A DNA stretch of 64,000 nucleotides from CAWAPD01 sp963783865 (GCA_963783865.1 CAWAPD010000001.1:1116001-1180000), one strand, 5' to 3'; positions 15,558 to 25,261 are shown, numbered from the stretch's first letter. A program made the numbers and translations. Notes: generated from the letters alone by a model not told the origin.

Positions 15558-16632
15558 ATGGCCGACGAGCGAGCGAAGCGACATCGCGGAGCGCATAGCG
15601 CCGCTGCGCGTCACGCCCGGCAAGAAGGTGACGCTGGCGGAGGACTTCGACCCGGGGTTCAAGGCGGACTTCATCAAGAAGAAGGACGCAGCCGCCCTGC
15701 TGCAGGAGGGTGTCGAACTGCTGGCCGAGTACCAGGAGCGGCTCGCCGCGCAGGACACCTACGGCGTGGTCGTGGTTCTTCAGGCGCTCGACGCCGCCGG
15801 CAAGGACGGCACGATCCGCCACGTCATGAGCGGGGTGAACCCGCAGGGCGTCTCCGTGCACTCATTCAAGGTGCCGTCCTCTGAGGAGCTCGACCACGAC
15901 TACCTCTGGCGGTTCGCCAAGAACCTGCCCGCGCGTGGTGAGATCGGCATCTTCAACCGCTCCTATTACGAAGAGGTCCTCGTCGTGCGCGTGCACCGCG
16001 AGATCCTCGCGCACCAGAGGTTGCCCCGCCAGGCGCGCGGGCGCGACGTGTGGAAGCTCCGCTACCGCGACATCAACGACTGGGAGCGCTATCTCACCGA
16101 CAACGGCTTCAGGATCGTCAAGCTCTTCCTGAACCTGTCGCAAGAGGAGCAGCGCACCCGTTTCCTGCGGCGCATAGACCTGCCCGACCACAACTGGAAG
16201 TTCTCGGCTGCCGACGTCCACGAACGCGGCTACTGGGACGACTACCAGAAGGCGTTCTCCGAGATGCTGTCGGCGACGAGCACCGAGTGGGCACCGTGGT
16301 ACGTGATCCCCGCCGACCACAAGTGGTTCGCACGCCTCTGCGCCGCGGCCATCATCGCCAACGCCTTGTTCGAGATCGACCCGCGGTTCCCGAAGGTCAC
16401 GACTGAGGCGCGCCAGGCGCTGCGGGACACGAAGCTCGAGCTCGAGGCTCAGGCGCCCAAGGGCGCCGCCCCGGATCCGTTCGCGGCGGAGGCCGCCGCT
16501 GCGAAGGCGGACGAGAAGGCGAAGAAGGCGGCACGCAAGGCGGAGAAGAAGGCCGCGAAGAAGGCCCGGAAGGCGGAGAAGTCGGCATCCGCAGCCGCTG
16601 TGCCAGATGACTCGGCCGCGTCCGACACCTGA
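15558..16632 (+). CDS. PPK2-family polyphosphate kinase, apparent frameshift near start
   Basis: Transfers phosphate between polyphosphate and nucleotides. The body has the Walker-A-like 'LDAAGKDGTIRHVMSG', the Walker-B-like 'GEIGIFNRSYYEEVLVVRVH', and 'LPDHNWKFSAADVHER'. The C-terminal 45 residues are a Lys/Ala-rich tail resembling histone H1. The ATG at 15558 has GGAAGGAG upstream but is out of frame with the body. Removing one base near 15578 would join MADERAK to DIAERIAPLRVTPGKK, a natural PPK2 N-terminus. Without that, translation would have to begin at GTG 15628. A single-base error is the likeliest explanation. A P-type ATPase follows closely. Confidence 0.85.
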
Positions 16633-16657
16633 GAAGGACGGCCACGAAAGGACGATC

Positions 16658-19402
16658 ATGGCAGACGTAGCCCCCGCTCCAGGCGCCTCCGCGGCCGGGA
16701 GATGGTACGCACTCTCGGCCGACGAGGTCGCGACGAAGCTCGGCGTCGATCCCGCCGGCGGCCTTTCCGCGGCGAAGGCCGCCGAGCTGCTGAAGAAGAA
16801 CGGCCCCAACTCCCTGCCCGCGGAGAAGGGTGAGGCGGGATGGCGCCGCTTCCTCGACCAGTACCGCGCCTACATGCAGATCATCCTGCTCATCGCCGGC
16901 GTCGTGTCGTTTGCCATCGGCCAGTGGAGCACGGGCGCCGTGCTGCTCCTGTTGACCGTGGTCAATGCAGTGGTCGGCCTGCGGCAGGAGGGCAAGGCCG
17001 AGAGCGCCATGAACGCCCTGAAGTCGTTGATGAAGGAGACCGCACGCGTGCGCCGCGACGGGGCTGAGGCCGTGATCCCGGCGGAGGAGGTCGTCGTCGG
17101 CGATGTCGTGCTGATCAGCGCCGGCGACGACGTGCCTGCCGACGGCAGGATCGTCCAGGCGAGCTCGCTCGATATCGACGAGTCCGCCCTCACGGGTGAG
17201 AGCGTGCCGGCGTCCAAGGAGACGGATCCGCTTGCCGACGCGGATCTCGGCCCCGGTGACCAGACGAACATGGCGTTCATGAACACGCCGGTCACGCACG
17301 GGAGCGGCCTGATGGTCGTGACGGCGACGGGGGCCGACGCCCAGGTCGGCAAGATCGCCGGCATGCTGGCGGCGACGGCCAAGGAGCAGACGCCGCTCAC
17401 GAAGCAGCTGAACACGATGACCCTGTGGATCGGCGCGGCGGCGCTGGGGACGATGATCGTCATGTTCGCGACGGGCCTCTCGAGAGGCCAGTCGGCCGAC
17501 AGCCTGTTCATCACGGCGATCGCCCTGGCGATCGCCGCGATCCCGACGGCACTGCCGACCGTGCTCCAGGTGATCCTCTCCGCCGGCGCGAAGGAGCTCG
17601 CGGCGCAGAAGGCCATCGTCAAGGACCTCGTGTCGGTGGAGACACTCGGGTCGACGTCGGCGATCAACTCCGACAAGACGGGCACGCTGACGATGAACCA
17701 GATGACGGCCGTCGAACTGGTCGACCCGGTCGACCGCTACACGATCTCCGGGATCGGCTACGGGCTCGAGGGCAAGATCCAGCACGCGGCCGGGACCTCC
17801 GCCTCTATGGACGAGGCCGTCCTTCCGTACATCATCGCCAGCGACGCCAAGCTCGAGGACGGCAAGGTCGTCGGCGACCCGACCGAGGGTGCTCTGCTGG
17901 TCCTCGGCCACAAGGCGGGGCTGGACATCGAGGCGAGCCGTGAGAGGCTCCCGCGAACGGCAACGCTGCCGTTCGACCCCACCTACAAGCTGATGGCGAC
18001 CTTCAACTCCGCCACGGACTCGTCAGGCAAGGACGTCGTGCGGTGTTTCGTCAAGGGGGCAGCCCCGGCCGTGATCAGCCACGCGGGGAGCGCTCTCGCC
18101 GCAGGCGCCACCGTGCCATGGGACGACGCGCTCAAGAAGAAAGCGGAGGACGCCGTCACCCGTATGGAGGGCGAGGGACACCGCGTGATGGCGGCGGCCG
18201 TCCGCGATCTCGACCCCGCCACGTTCGATGCGGAAGGCGACCTGCTGGGTTACGTCAGCGACCTCCAACTGACGTCCATCGTCGCCATGGTCGACCCTCC
18301 CCGCGACGAGTCGAAGGCGGCCGTGCGCGACGCGCAACACGCGCACATCAGGGTGCGCATGGTCACCGGCGACGACGTGACCACGGGAGCGGCCATCGCC
18401 AAGCAGCTCGGTATCCCGGGAGAGGCGATGCTCGGGACGGAGTTCGCCGCGCTCAGCGCAGAGGAGCGGCTGGCGCGCATCGACGACATCGGCGTGGTCG
18501 GCCGCGTCGCGCCGGAGCACAAGGTGCTCCTCGTCGAGACGCTCAAGAAGAAGGGCGAGGTCGTCGCCATGACGGGTGACGGTGTGAACGACGCGCCGGC
18601 GATCAAGGCGGCCGACATCGGCATCGCCATGGGCACCGGCACCGAGGTGGCCAAGAACGCCGGCCGCATGATCCTCTCGGACGACAACTTCGCGACGATC
18701 GTGCGTGCGGTGGAGAAGGGCCGCACGGTGTACGACAACCTCAACAAGTTCATCCGCTTCGTGATGCTCGAGCTCGTGGCCTACATCATCACGTTCCTCG
18801 GGGCCAGCATCCTCAACATCGCCGCCGGGCAGCCGTTCTCGCCCTCGCAGATCCTCTACATCAACTTCCTTGTCAACGCGCCGCTCGGTGTCGCACTCGG
18901 CATGGACAAGGAGGCGCCAGGGCTCATGGGCCAGTCGCCGCGGTCTCGCGACGCCACGATCATGACGAAAGGTCTCCTGACGACCGCGGGTCTCGTGGGC
19001 CTCTTCATGGCGGTGTGCACGCTGGCCCTGATCAGCTACGGCACGTCCCACTACGGCAGCGTCGCGATCGGCTCGTCGATGGGACTGACGGCGTTCTCGC
19101 TGCTCATCGTCGCATCCGCCTACCAGGCGCGCAGCGTGACGGCGACGGCGCTGAAAACCGAGACGTTCGACAACCGTAGCCTGAACTGGACGATCCTGGC
19201 GGAGCTCGTGCTCGCCGTGCTCATCACCCAGATGGACGTCATGCGCCGCCTGTTCGGGACCGTCGAGCTGTCGCTCACCCAATGGGCGTTGGCGCTGCTG
19301 CCCGCCGTGGGCCTGTTCTTCCTGTGGGAGGTCGGCAAGCTGATCGCGCGGCGTCGCGCCGGGGGTTCGCGCAAGGCCGTTCTGGATATCCAGTCGAGGT
19401 AG
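16658..19402 (+). CDS. Cation-translocating P-type ATPase
   Basis: A 914-residue P-type pump. Cation-ATPase N-terminal domain (about residues 10-75), actuator loop with 'DESALTGESVP', phosphorylation site SDKTGTLT with Asp-339, nucleotide domain with 'FVKGAAPAV', hinge 'MTGDGVNDAPAIKAADIGIA', and about ten membrane helices. The M4 ion-site motif is 'AAIPTALPTVLQ' rather than the PEGLP of Ca2+ pumps, closer to the PxxLP/PxxMP of proton pumps. Ion specificity is therefore open: H+, or a divalent cation with an altered site. ATG 16658 is preceded by GAAAGGACGATC. It lies 25 nt after PPK2, possibly cotranscribed. Confidence 0.88.
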   Translation: MADVAPAPGASAAGRWYALSADEVATKLGVDPAGGLSAAKAAELLKKNGPNSLPAEKGEAGWRRFLDQYRAYMQIILLIAGVVSFAIGQWSTGAVLLLLTVVNAVVGLRQEGKAESAMNALKSLMKETARVRRDGAEAVIPAEEVVVGDVVLISAGDDVPADGRIVQASSLDIDESALTGESVPASKETDPLADADLGPGDQTNMAFMNTPVTHGSGLMVVTATGADAQVGKIAGMLAATAKEQTPLTKQLNTMTLWIGAAALGTMIVMFATGLSRGQSADSLFITAIALAIAAIPTALPTVLQVILSAGAKELAAQKAIVKDLVSVETLGSTSAINSDKTGTLTMNQMTAVELVDPVDRYTISGIGYGLEGKIQHAAGTSASMDEAVLPYIIASDAKLEDGKVVGDPTEGALLVLGHKAGLDIEASRERLPRTATLPFDPTYKLMATFNSATDSSGKDVVRCFVKGAAPAVISHAGSALAAGATVPWDDALKKKAEDAVTRMEGEGHRVMAAAVRDLDPATFDAEGDLLGYVSDLQLTSIVAMVDPPRDESKAAVRDAQHAHIRVRMVTGDDVTTGAAIAKQLGIPGEAMLGTEFAALSAEERLARIDDIGVVGRVAPEHKVLLVETLKKKGEVVAMTGDGVNDAPAIKAADIGIAMGTGTEVAKNAGRMILSDDNFATIVRAVEKGRTVYDNLNKFIRFVMLELVAYIITFLGASILNIAAGQPFSPSQILYINFLVNAPLGVALGMDKEAPGLMGQSPRSRDATIMTKGLLTTAGLVGLFMAVCTLALISYGTSHYGSVAIGSSMGLTAFSLLIVASAYQARSVTATALKTETFDNRSLNWTILAELVLAVLITQMDVMRRLFGTVELSLTQWALALLPAVGLFFLWEVGKLIARRRAGGSRKAVLDIQSR

Positions 19403-19577
19403 GCGCCGCCGGGGACAGACGGGGGTGGCCGCGAGGCGGATCAGGGTGTTCTTCGCCTCCGACGAAGCCGCATCCATGGTCGGCGTCACCTACTCACCGA
19501 CGGCGGAATGACCCACTTCAACACGGGCCTGTGAAGCGTGCGACCCGTTCCCGGGGAGGGAAGAGGAGGACCGAACC

Positions 19578-19946
19578 ATGAAGGAAGCCACGCGTCAGTT
19601 CTTCGCGGAGCTCGAGGCGCAGCCGGCGCTGCCCGGCAGGCAGACCGGCGTGCTGCGCATCGACCTCGTCGACGGCGAGCGCACCGAACACTGGTACCTC
19701 GACATTCGCAGGGGCGCGGTGCGCGTCTCGCACCAGGGTCCCGCGCCGGACTGCACGGTGAGCACCGACCTCGACATCTTCGAGGCGATCGTCGAGGGCC
19801 GGATGAACGCAATGGCCGCGGTGCTGCGCGGCGTGGTCCAGATCGAGGGCCGCTTCCCCCTGCTCATATCGGTGCAATCATTCATGGCCGGCCCCAAGGA
19901 GGCCCCTGAGCGGCCAGTCGCCGGCTACGCGAGGAGGCGGTCATGA
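19578..19946 (+). CDS. SCP2 sterol-carrier-domain protein
   Basis: A 122-residue protein consisting of one SCP2-like lipid-binding domain. It has 'DGERTEHWYLDIRRGAVRVS', 'DCTVSTDLDIFEAIVEGRMN' and 'LLRGVV'-like core (AAVLRGVVQIEGRFPLLISV), with typical alternating strands and one helix. ATG 19578 follows GAGGACCGAACC, a modest ribosome site. Its stop overlaps the start of the following glucosidase gene by 4 nt (ATGA), so the two are translationally coupled. A lipid-binding partner for a glycan-cleaving enzyme is unusual. The tandem-SCP2 proteins at 54394 and 58473 are distant relatives. Confidence 0.8.
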   Translation: MKEATRQFFAELEAQPALPGRQTGVLRIDLVDGERTEHWYLDIRRGAVRVSHQGPAPDCTVSTDLDIFEAIVEGRMNAMAAVLRGVVQIEGRFPLLISVQSFMAGPKEAPERPVAGYARRRS

Positions 19947-22045
19947 GCGCCGAGGTCAAGATCCTCGACGGCAACACCTTCGTGGTCAGCGACGAGAACG
20001 GCGACATCGAGGCCTCCCTGACCGACCCCACCGGCCTGTTCTCGTTCGACACCAGGTTCCTCTCGAAGTGGGTGCTGACGGTCGATGGGCAACGGCTCAA
20101 CCCGCTGTCGGTCGACGACGTCCAGTACTTCGAGACCCGCTTCTTCCTCGTTCCCGGGACCGGGACAGTGTACGTCGACGCCAAGCTGTCGGTCATCCGC
20201 CAGCGGGCCGTGGGCGACGGCTTCCACGAGGAGCTCGCGGTGTTGAACCACGACGACAAGGCGGTCGACCTCGAGGTGCGCATCGAGGCCGCCTGCGACT
20301 TCGCCGACCTCTTCGAGGTCAAGGACGATCTCAAGAAGCAGGGTGAGTACTACACGAACGTCGACGACGGCCGGCTGGTGCTCGGATACCGGCGCGAGAC
20401 GTACGTGCGCGAGACCTGGATCTCGGCCACCGAGAAGTGCGCGGTCGACGACCACGGCCTGACCTTCGCCGTGCACGTCGAGCCCCACGGCCAGTGGACG
20501 ACCGACCTGCACGTGGCCCTCGGCCGTGGGGTGCAAGGCCCAGGCCTCGGCCGACCGAAGTACGAGCGTCACACGAAGAAGGCGCGGCCGATCATGGAGG
20601 TGAGCCTCGAAAAGTGGCTCGACGATGCGCCGGACCTCGACTGCGACTGGGACCCGCTGAAGCTGACGTACATCCGCTCGCTCGTCGACCTCGCGGCGCT
20701 GCGGTTCTCGCCCGTCTCGTTGCCGGGGCACTACCTGCCGGCCGCCGGTCTGCCGTGGTTCATGACGATGTTCGGGCGCGACAGCATCTTCACCAGCCTG
20801 CAGGCGCTGCCGTTCACGGCGGAGCTCGCCCGCACGACGCTCGTGGCCCTGGGGCTCTGGCAGGGAACGCGTCTCGACGACTTCCGCGACGAGGATCCCG
20901 GCCGCATCCTCCACGAACTTCGCTTCGGCGAGATGACCGCCTTCGAGGAGCGGCCCCACTCCCCCTACTACGGCGCTGCTGACGCCACACCGCTCTACGT
21001 GGTGCTGCTGGACGAGTACGAGCGCTGGACCGGAGACGCCAAGCTCGTGCGCGCCCTCGAGCCGCAGGCGCGCGCCGCCCTGGCGTGGATCGACGACTAC
21101 GCCGACCTGCAGGGCAATGGCTATATCTCCTACCAGCGGCGCAACGAACAGACCGGCCTGGAGAACCAGTGCTGGAAGGACTCCTGGGACTCGATCTCGT
21201 ACCGCGACGGGCGTCTGCCCGGGTTCCCGCGGGCGACGTGCGAGCTGCAGGGCTACGCCTACGACGCCAAGATCCGCGGCGCGCGGCTGGCGCGGCTGAT
21301 ATGGAAGGACCCCGCCTTCGCCGACCGGCTCGAGAAGGAGGCCGCCGACCTCAAGCGGCGCTTCAACCGCGACTACTGGGTCGAGGGCGACGGGTACTAC
21401 GCCATCGCCCTCGAGGCCGACGGCAGCAAGGTCGATGCCCTGGCGTCCAACAACGGCCACCTCCTCTGGAGCGGCATCGTCGACAAGTCGAAGGCCAAGT
21501 CGGTGGCGAGCCATCTGATGTCGTCGGCGATGTACTCGGGCTGGGGCGTGCGCACCCTCGCCGAGGGCCAGGGACGCTACAACCCGATCGGCTATCACGT
21601 GGGCACGATCTGGCCGTTCGACAACTCGTTCATCGCCTGGGGCCTGCGGCGGTACGGGTTCAAGGAGGAGGCGGCGCGGATCGCCGCAGGCATCCTCGAC
21701 GCCGCCGAGTTCTTCTTGGGCCGCCTGCCGGAGGCGTTCGGCGGCTACCCGCGCGAGCTGACCAAATACCCGGTGCAGTACCCGACCTCCTGCAGCCCGC
21801 AGGCGTGGTCGACCGGGGCGCCGCTGCTCCTCCTGCGGACCATGCTGGGGTTGGAGCCGACCGGCGACCACCTCGTCGTCGACCCGGCCCTGCCGGTCGG
21901 CATCGGCCGTCTGGAACTGCTCGACATCCCCGGCCGCTGGGGCAGGCTCGACGCCTTCGGACGCGGCCGCGTCGACGTCGCAAAGCGGCCGCGCCGACGC
22001 GCCCAGCTCGGCGTGATCGAGCCGGACGCGAAGAAGAAGAAATGA
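19943..22045 (+). CDS. Glycogen-debranching-type amylo-alpha-1,6-glucosidase
   Basis: A 700-residue two-domain glycoside hydrolase. The N-terminal beta-sandwich (about residues 1-210) is the glycogen-debranching N-terminal domain ('GLFSFDTRFLSKWVLTVDGQ'). The C-terminal (alpha/alpha)6 barrel has 'WFMTMFGRDSIFTSLQALPF', 'GYISYQRRNEQTGLENQCWK' and 'NPIGYHVGTIWPFDNSFIAW'. Enzymes of this type act on alpha-1,6 branches or related glucosides; no signal peptide is seen, so it acts in the cytoplasm. ATG 19943 has GAGGAGGCGGTC upstream. The tail is Lys/Arg-rich. Confidence 0.85.
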   Translation: MSAEVKILDGNTFVVSDENGDIEASLTDPTGLFSFDTRFLSKWVLTVDGQRLNPLSVDDVQYFETRFFLVPGTGTVYVDAKLSVIRQRAVGDGFHEELAVLNHDDKAVDLEVRIEAACDFADLFEVKDDLKKQGEYYTNVDDGRLVLGYRRETYVRETWISATEKCAVDDHGLTFAVHVEPHGQWTTDLHVALGRGVQGPGLGRPKYERHTKKARPIMEVSLEKWLDDAPDLDCDWDPLKLTYIRSLVDLAALRFSPVSLPGHYLPAAGLPWFMTMFGRDSIFTSLQALPFTAELARTTLVALGLWQGTRLDDFRDEDPGRILHELRFGEMTAFEERPHSPYYGAADATPLYVVLLDEYERWTGDAKLVRALEPQARAALAWIDDYADLQGNGYISYQRRNEQTGLENQCWKDSWDSISYRDGRLPGFPRATCELQGYAYDAKIRGARLARLIWKDPAFADRLEKEAADLKRRFNRDYWVEGDGYYAIALEADGSKVDALASNNGHLLWSGIVDKSKAKSVASHLMSSAMYSGWGVRTLAEGQGRYNPIGYHVGTIWPFDNSFIAWGLRRYGFKEEAARIAAGILDAAEFFLGRLPEAFGGYPRELTKYPVQYPTSCSPQAWSTGAPLLLLRTMLGLEPTGDHLVVDPALPVGIGRLELLDIPGRWGRLDAFGRGRVDVAKRPRRRAQLGVIEPDAKKKK

Positions 22046-22139
22046 TAGCTGGAGCGGTCGCGAAGTTGGCGGACTGGCTGATCGGCGCTTGCGCCGGCGC
22101 TCGCCCCCGGCCCTTGGCGCCACAACGTTGTCGCCCGCA

Positions 22140-22151
22140 GGTTCGCGAACC
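22140..22151. promoter_or_regulatory. 12-bp perfect palindrome, candidate operator
   Basis: GGTTCGCGAACC, a perfect palindrome 97 nt upstream of the DUF1269-sulfatase fusion gene and followed by CTAGAAT. It could be a dimeric regulator site; no regulator is adjacent. Confidence 0.35.
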
Positions 22152-22247
22152 TAGAATGGACCGGCACGTGGTAGCCGTCTGACTACTCTCGCACCGACAC
22201 CCGGGCTGGTCGATCGGCCAGACACCCGACCTGCAAGGAGGGGACCT

Positions 22248-25157
22248 GTGAGCGACACGTTCGACCTCATACTGGCCGGTTATCCGGCTCTCGAACCGGC
22301 CGAAAAGGACTTCGACGAACTCGTCGGCCTCGTCAAGGCCAAGACGGTCAGGTCCGAGGGCGTGATCATCGTCCGGCGCGGCGAGGACGGCGAAGTCCAC
22401 GTGACCCACACCGGCGACCACCTGGGCCGCAAGGGAGCCGGCTGGGGCGGCGGGGTCGGCGTCCTGGTCGGGCTGGCCGCGCCGCCGCTGCTCGCCTCCG
22501 TGGCGGTGGGGGCGGCGGCGGGCAGCGTCGTCGGCCGCTTCGCAAAGCACAAGGTCGACAGCGGCCTCGAATCCGGCATGGCCGACGCGCTCAAGCCGGG
22601 AACGGCCGTCGTCATCGCCATGATCGACAGCGACGACCGCCTGGCCGCCGAGCGGGCTCTGGGCAGCACCCCGGCGCGGTCGGTCTCGCAGATGGACAAG
22701 AAGGGCATCCGGGGGCTGAAGGACGCCCTGGCCGAGGCGGCGGGCAAGTTCACTCCCGACCGCACGGTGCTGCCGATGCCCGACAAGACCTTCGGCGGAA
22801 CCGCCGGTCACACGCTGCGCGACTCCGAAGCCGACTGGTCCATGATCCCCGGACCGAAGGCGCCCGAGAGCGCGCCGAACGTCCTGCTCGTCTTGATCGA
22901 TGACGCCGGCTTCGGCGCCATCGAGAGCTTCGGCGGGCCCGTCACTTCACCGACCTACGATCGAGTGCGCCAGATGGGCGTCACCTACAACGCCTTCCAC
23001 GTGACGGCGGTCTGCTCGCCAACGCGGGCGGCGACGCTCACCGGGCGCAACCAGCACCGCGTCGGCTTCGGCTCGGTCGCCGAGTTCCCCGGCCCCTTCC
23101 CCGGCTACAGCGCCGCCAAGCCGAGAAGCTGTGCCGCGGTCCCCCGCATCCTCAAGGAGAACGGCTACGTCACCGCCGGGTTCGGCAAGTGGCATCTGAC
23201 TCCGAACAACGTCCAGGGCGCGGCCGGTCCGTTCGACCACTGGCCCAAGTCATGGGGCTTCGACCACTGGTGGGGGTTCCTGAGCGGCGCCGCCGGCCAG
23301 TACGACCCGATCATCACGCAGGACGACTGGGTCCTGGGCGTGCCGACCGAGGGCAAGGACGGAGGCCAGTACTACTTCCCCGACGACATCACCGACAAGG
23401 CAGTGGAGTGGCTGCACGCAGTGCGCGCGCAGGACGCCGAGAAGCCGTGGATGATGTACTACTCCACCGGGTGCGCTCACGCGCCGCACCACGTCGCCAA
23501 GACCTGGGCCGACAAGTACAAGGGCAAGTTCGACGAGGGCTGGGACAAGCTTCGCGAGGCGACCTTCGCGCGCCAGAAGAAGCTCGGGATCATCCCGCCG
23601 AACGCCGAGCTGACCGAGCGGCCCGACGCGCTTCCGGCGTGGGACTCCCTCACCGACTCACAGAAGAAGCTCTACGCCCGCCAGATGGAGGTCTACGCCG
23701 GCTTCCAGGAGAACGCCGACTGGAACGTGGGCCGGCTGCTCGACGCCGTCGAAGAGCTGGGCGACCTCGACAACACCCTCATCATCTACATCTGGGGCGA
23801 CAACGGCGCCAGCATGGAGGGCACCGTCACGGGCTCGTTCAACGAGCTGACCTTCCTCAACGGCCTCGTGCTCGACGCCGACGAGCAGACCAAGCTGATC
23901 GAGAAGTACGGCGGCGCCGAGGCGCTCGGCGGCCCGCACACGGCGCCGCACTGCGCGGCGGCGTGGGCACACGCCTGCAACGCGCCGTTCCAGTGGGGCA
24001 AGCAGACGGCCAGCCACCTCGGCGGCACCCGCGATCCGATGGTGGTCGCCTGGCCCGACCGCATCAAGCCCGACACGACGCTGCGCCGCCAGTTCACGCA
24101 CTGCATCGACATCGGTCCGACCATCCTCGAGGCGGCCGGTATCCCGGAGCCGAAGACCGTCGACGGCATCGACCAGGAGCCGATGGACGGCACGAGCTTC
24201 CTCTACACGTTCGACGACCCCTCGGCGCCCGAGCGCCACAGCACCCAGTACTTCGAGATGCTCGGCAGTCGCGGCATGTACAAGGATGGCTGGTGGGCGG
24301 CCTCGCGGCCGGACCGCCTGCCCTGGGACATCTCGCCCGAGACCCTCGCGAAGTTCGGGCCCGACGCCGACTGGGACCCCGACCGCGACACCGGCTGGGA
24401 GCTCTACTACCTGCCCGACGACTTCTCGCAGGCCCACGACGTGGCCGCTCAGCACCCGGACAAGGTGAAGGAGCTCCAGGAGCTCTGGTGGCAGGAGGCG
24501 GAGCGCAACCGGGTGCTTCCCCTGATGGGAGGCCTGTGCGTGCTCTACGGGATCCTGCCGCCGCTGCCGACGATCACGCGGCTCAGGTTCGCCGGCGACG
24601 TCCAGAACGTCCAGTTCGGCATGGTCCCGCGCATCCAGGGGCGCTCGTATGCGATCGAGGCGCAGCTGCACGTGCCGGCCGGCGGGGCCGAGGGTGTGAT
24701 CGTGGCCAACGCCGACTTCATCGGTGGCTACGCGCTGTGGGTCGACGAGAAGGGGCTGCTGAACCACACGTACTCGTTCCTCGGCGTCGACACCTTCAAG
24801 CAGGTGTCGAGCGAGCCGATCCCCACCGGCGACGTCACCGTGAAGATGCTGTTCGAGATCGACGCGCCCAAGCCCGGCACGGGCGGCAACGTGACTCTCT
24901 GGGCGGACGACAAGCAGGTGGGTGAGGGACGGCTCGACCACACCGTGCCGGTCACCTTCACCTCCTACGCCGGCATGGACATCGGTCGCGACAACGGCCT
25001 GGTCGTCGACCTCGACTACGAGCCGAAGGCGCCCTACGCCTTCACCGGCACGGTCAAGGAGGTCGTCTTCGACCTCAAGCCGCACATGCACGAGGACGAG
25101 AAGGCGCTCCACAAGCATGCCGCGCACCACGAGGTGGCAGCCGGGATCGCGGGCTGA
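22248..25157 (+). CDS. DUF1269-arylsulfatase fusion protein
   Basis: A 969-residue protein in one uninterrupted frame. Residues 1-165 are a complete DUF1269 unit with its glycine zipper (GWGGGVGVLVGLAAPPLLAS...). From about residue 205 a Cys-type arylsulfatase follows: 'VLLVLIDDAGFGAIESFGG', CSPTRAATLTGR with Cys-256 as the formylglycine precursor, 'GFGKWHLTP', and 'IIYIWGDNGASMEGT'. The last 200 residues are the same beta-rich domain as in the sulfatase at 13051. The zipper may tether the enzyme to the inner membrane or to an oligomer. The GTG start follows AAGGAGGGGACCT. The maturase is 1.5 kb downstream on the same strand. Confidence 0.88.
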   Translation: MSDTFDLILAGYPALEPAEKDFDELVGLVKAKTVRSEGVIIVRRGEDGEVHVTHTGDHLGRKGAGWGGGVGVLVGLAAPPLLASVAVGAAAGSVVGRFAKHKVDSGLESGMADALKPGTAVVIAMIDSDDRLAAERALGSTPARSVSQMDKKGIRGLKDALAEAAGKFTPDRTVLPMPDKTFGGTAGHTLRDSEADWSMIPGPKAPESAPNVLLVLIDDAGFGAIESFGGPVTSPTYDRVRQMGVTYNAFHVTAVCSPTRAATLTGRNQHRVGFGSVAEFPGPFPGYSAAKPRSCAAVPRILKENGYVTAGFGKWHLTPNNVQGAAGPFDHWPKSWGFDHWWGFLSGAAGQYDPIITQDDWVLGVPTEGKDGGQYYFPDDITDKAVEWLHAVRAQDAEKPWMMYYSTGCAHAPHHVAKTWADKYKGKFDEGWDKLREATFARQKKLGIIPPNAELTERPDALPAWDSLTDSQKKLYARQMEVYAGFQENADWNVGRLLDAVEELGDLDNTLIIYIWGDNGASMEGTVTGSFNELTFLNGLVLDADEQTKLIEKYGGAEALGGPHTAPHCAAAWAHACNAPFQWGKQTASHLGGTRDPMVVAWPDRIKPDTTLRRQFTHCIDIGPTILEAAGIPEPKTVDGIDQEPMDGTSFLYTFDDPSAPERHSTQYFEMLGSRGMYKDGWWAASRPDRLPWDISPETLAKFGPDADWDPDRDTGWELYYLPDDFSQAHDVAAQHPDKVKELQELWWQEAERNRVLPLMGGLCVLYGILPPLPTITRLRFAGDVQNVQFGMVPRIQGRSYAIEAQLHVPAGGAEGVIVANADFIGGYALWVDEKGLLNHTYSFLGVDTFKQVSSEPIPTGDVTVKMLFEIDAPKPGTGGNVTLWADDKQVGEGRLDHTVPVTFTSYAGMDIGRDNGLVVDLDYEPKAPYAFTGTVKEVVFDLKPHMHEDEKALHKHAAHHEVAAGIAG

Positions 25158-25198
25158 GCCGCGCCGTCTGAAGCGATAGGCGCTCGCCGGCCGGATGC

Positions 25199-25233
25199 GG
25201 CGGGGGAGGGGGCTTCGAGCCCCCTCCCCCGCC
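25199..25233. terminator. Hairpin terminator after fusion sulfatase
   Basis: GGCGGGGGAGGGGGCT-TCG-AGCCCCCTCCCCCGCC, a 16-bp perfect stem 41 nt past the stop at 25157. Confidence 0.8.
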
Positions 25234-25261
25234 GCCCCGTCCGGCGAGTGAGGAGGGTGCG

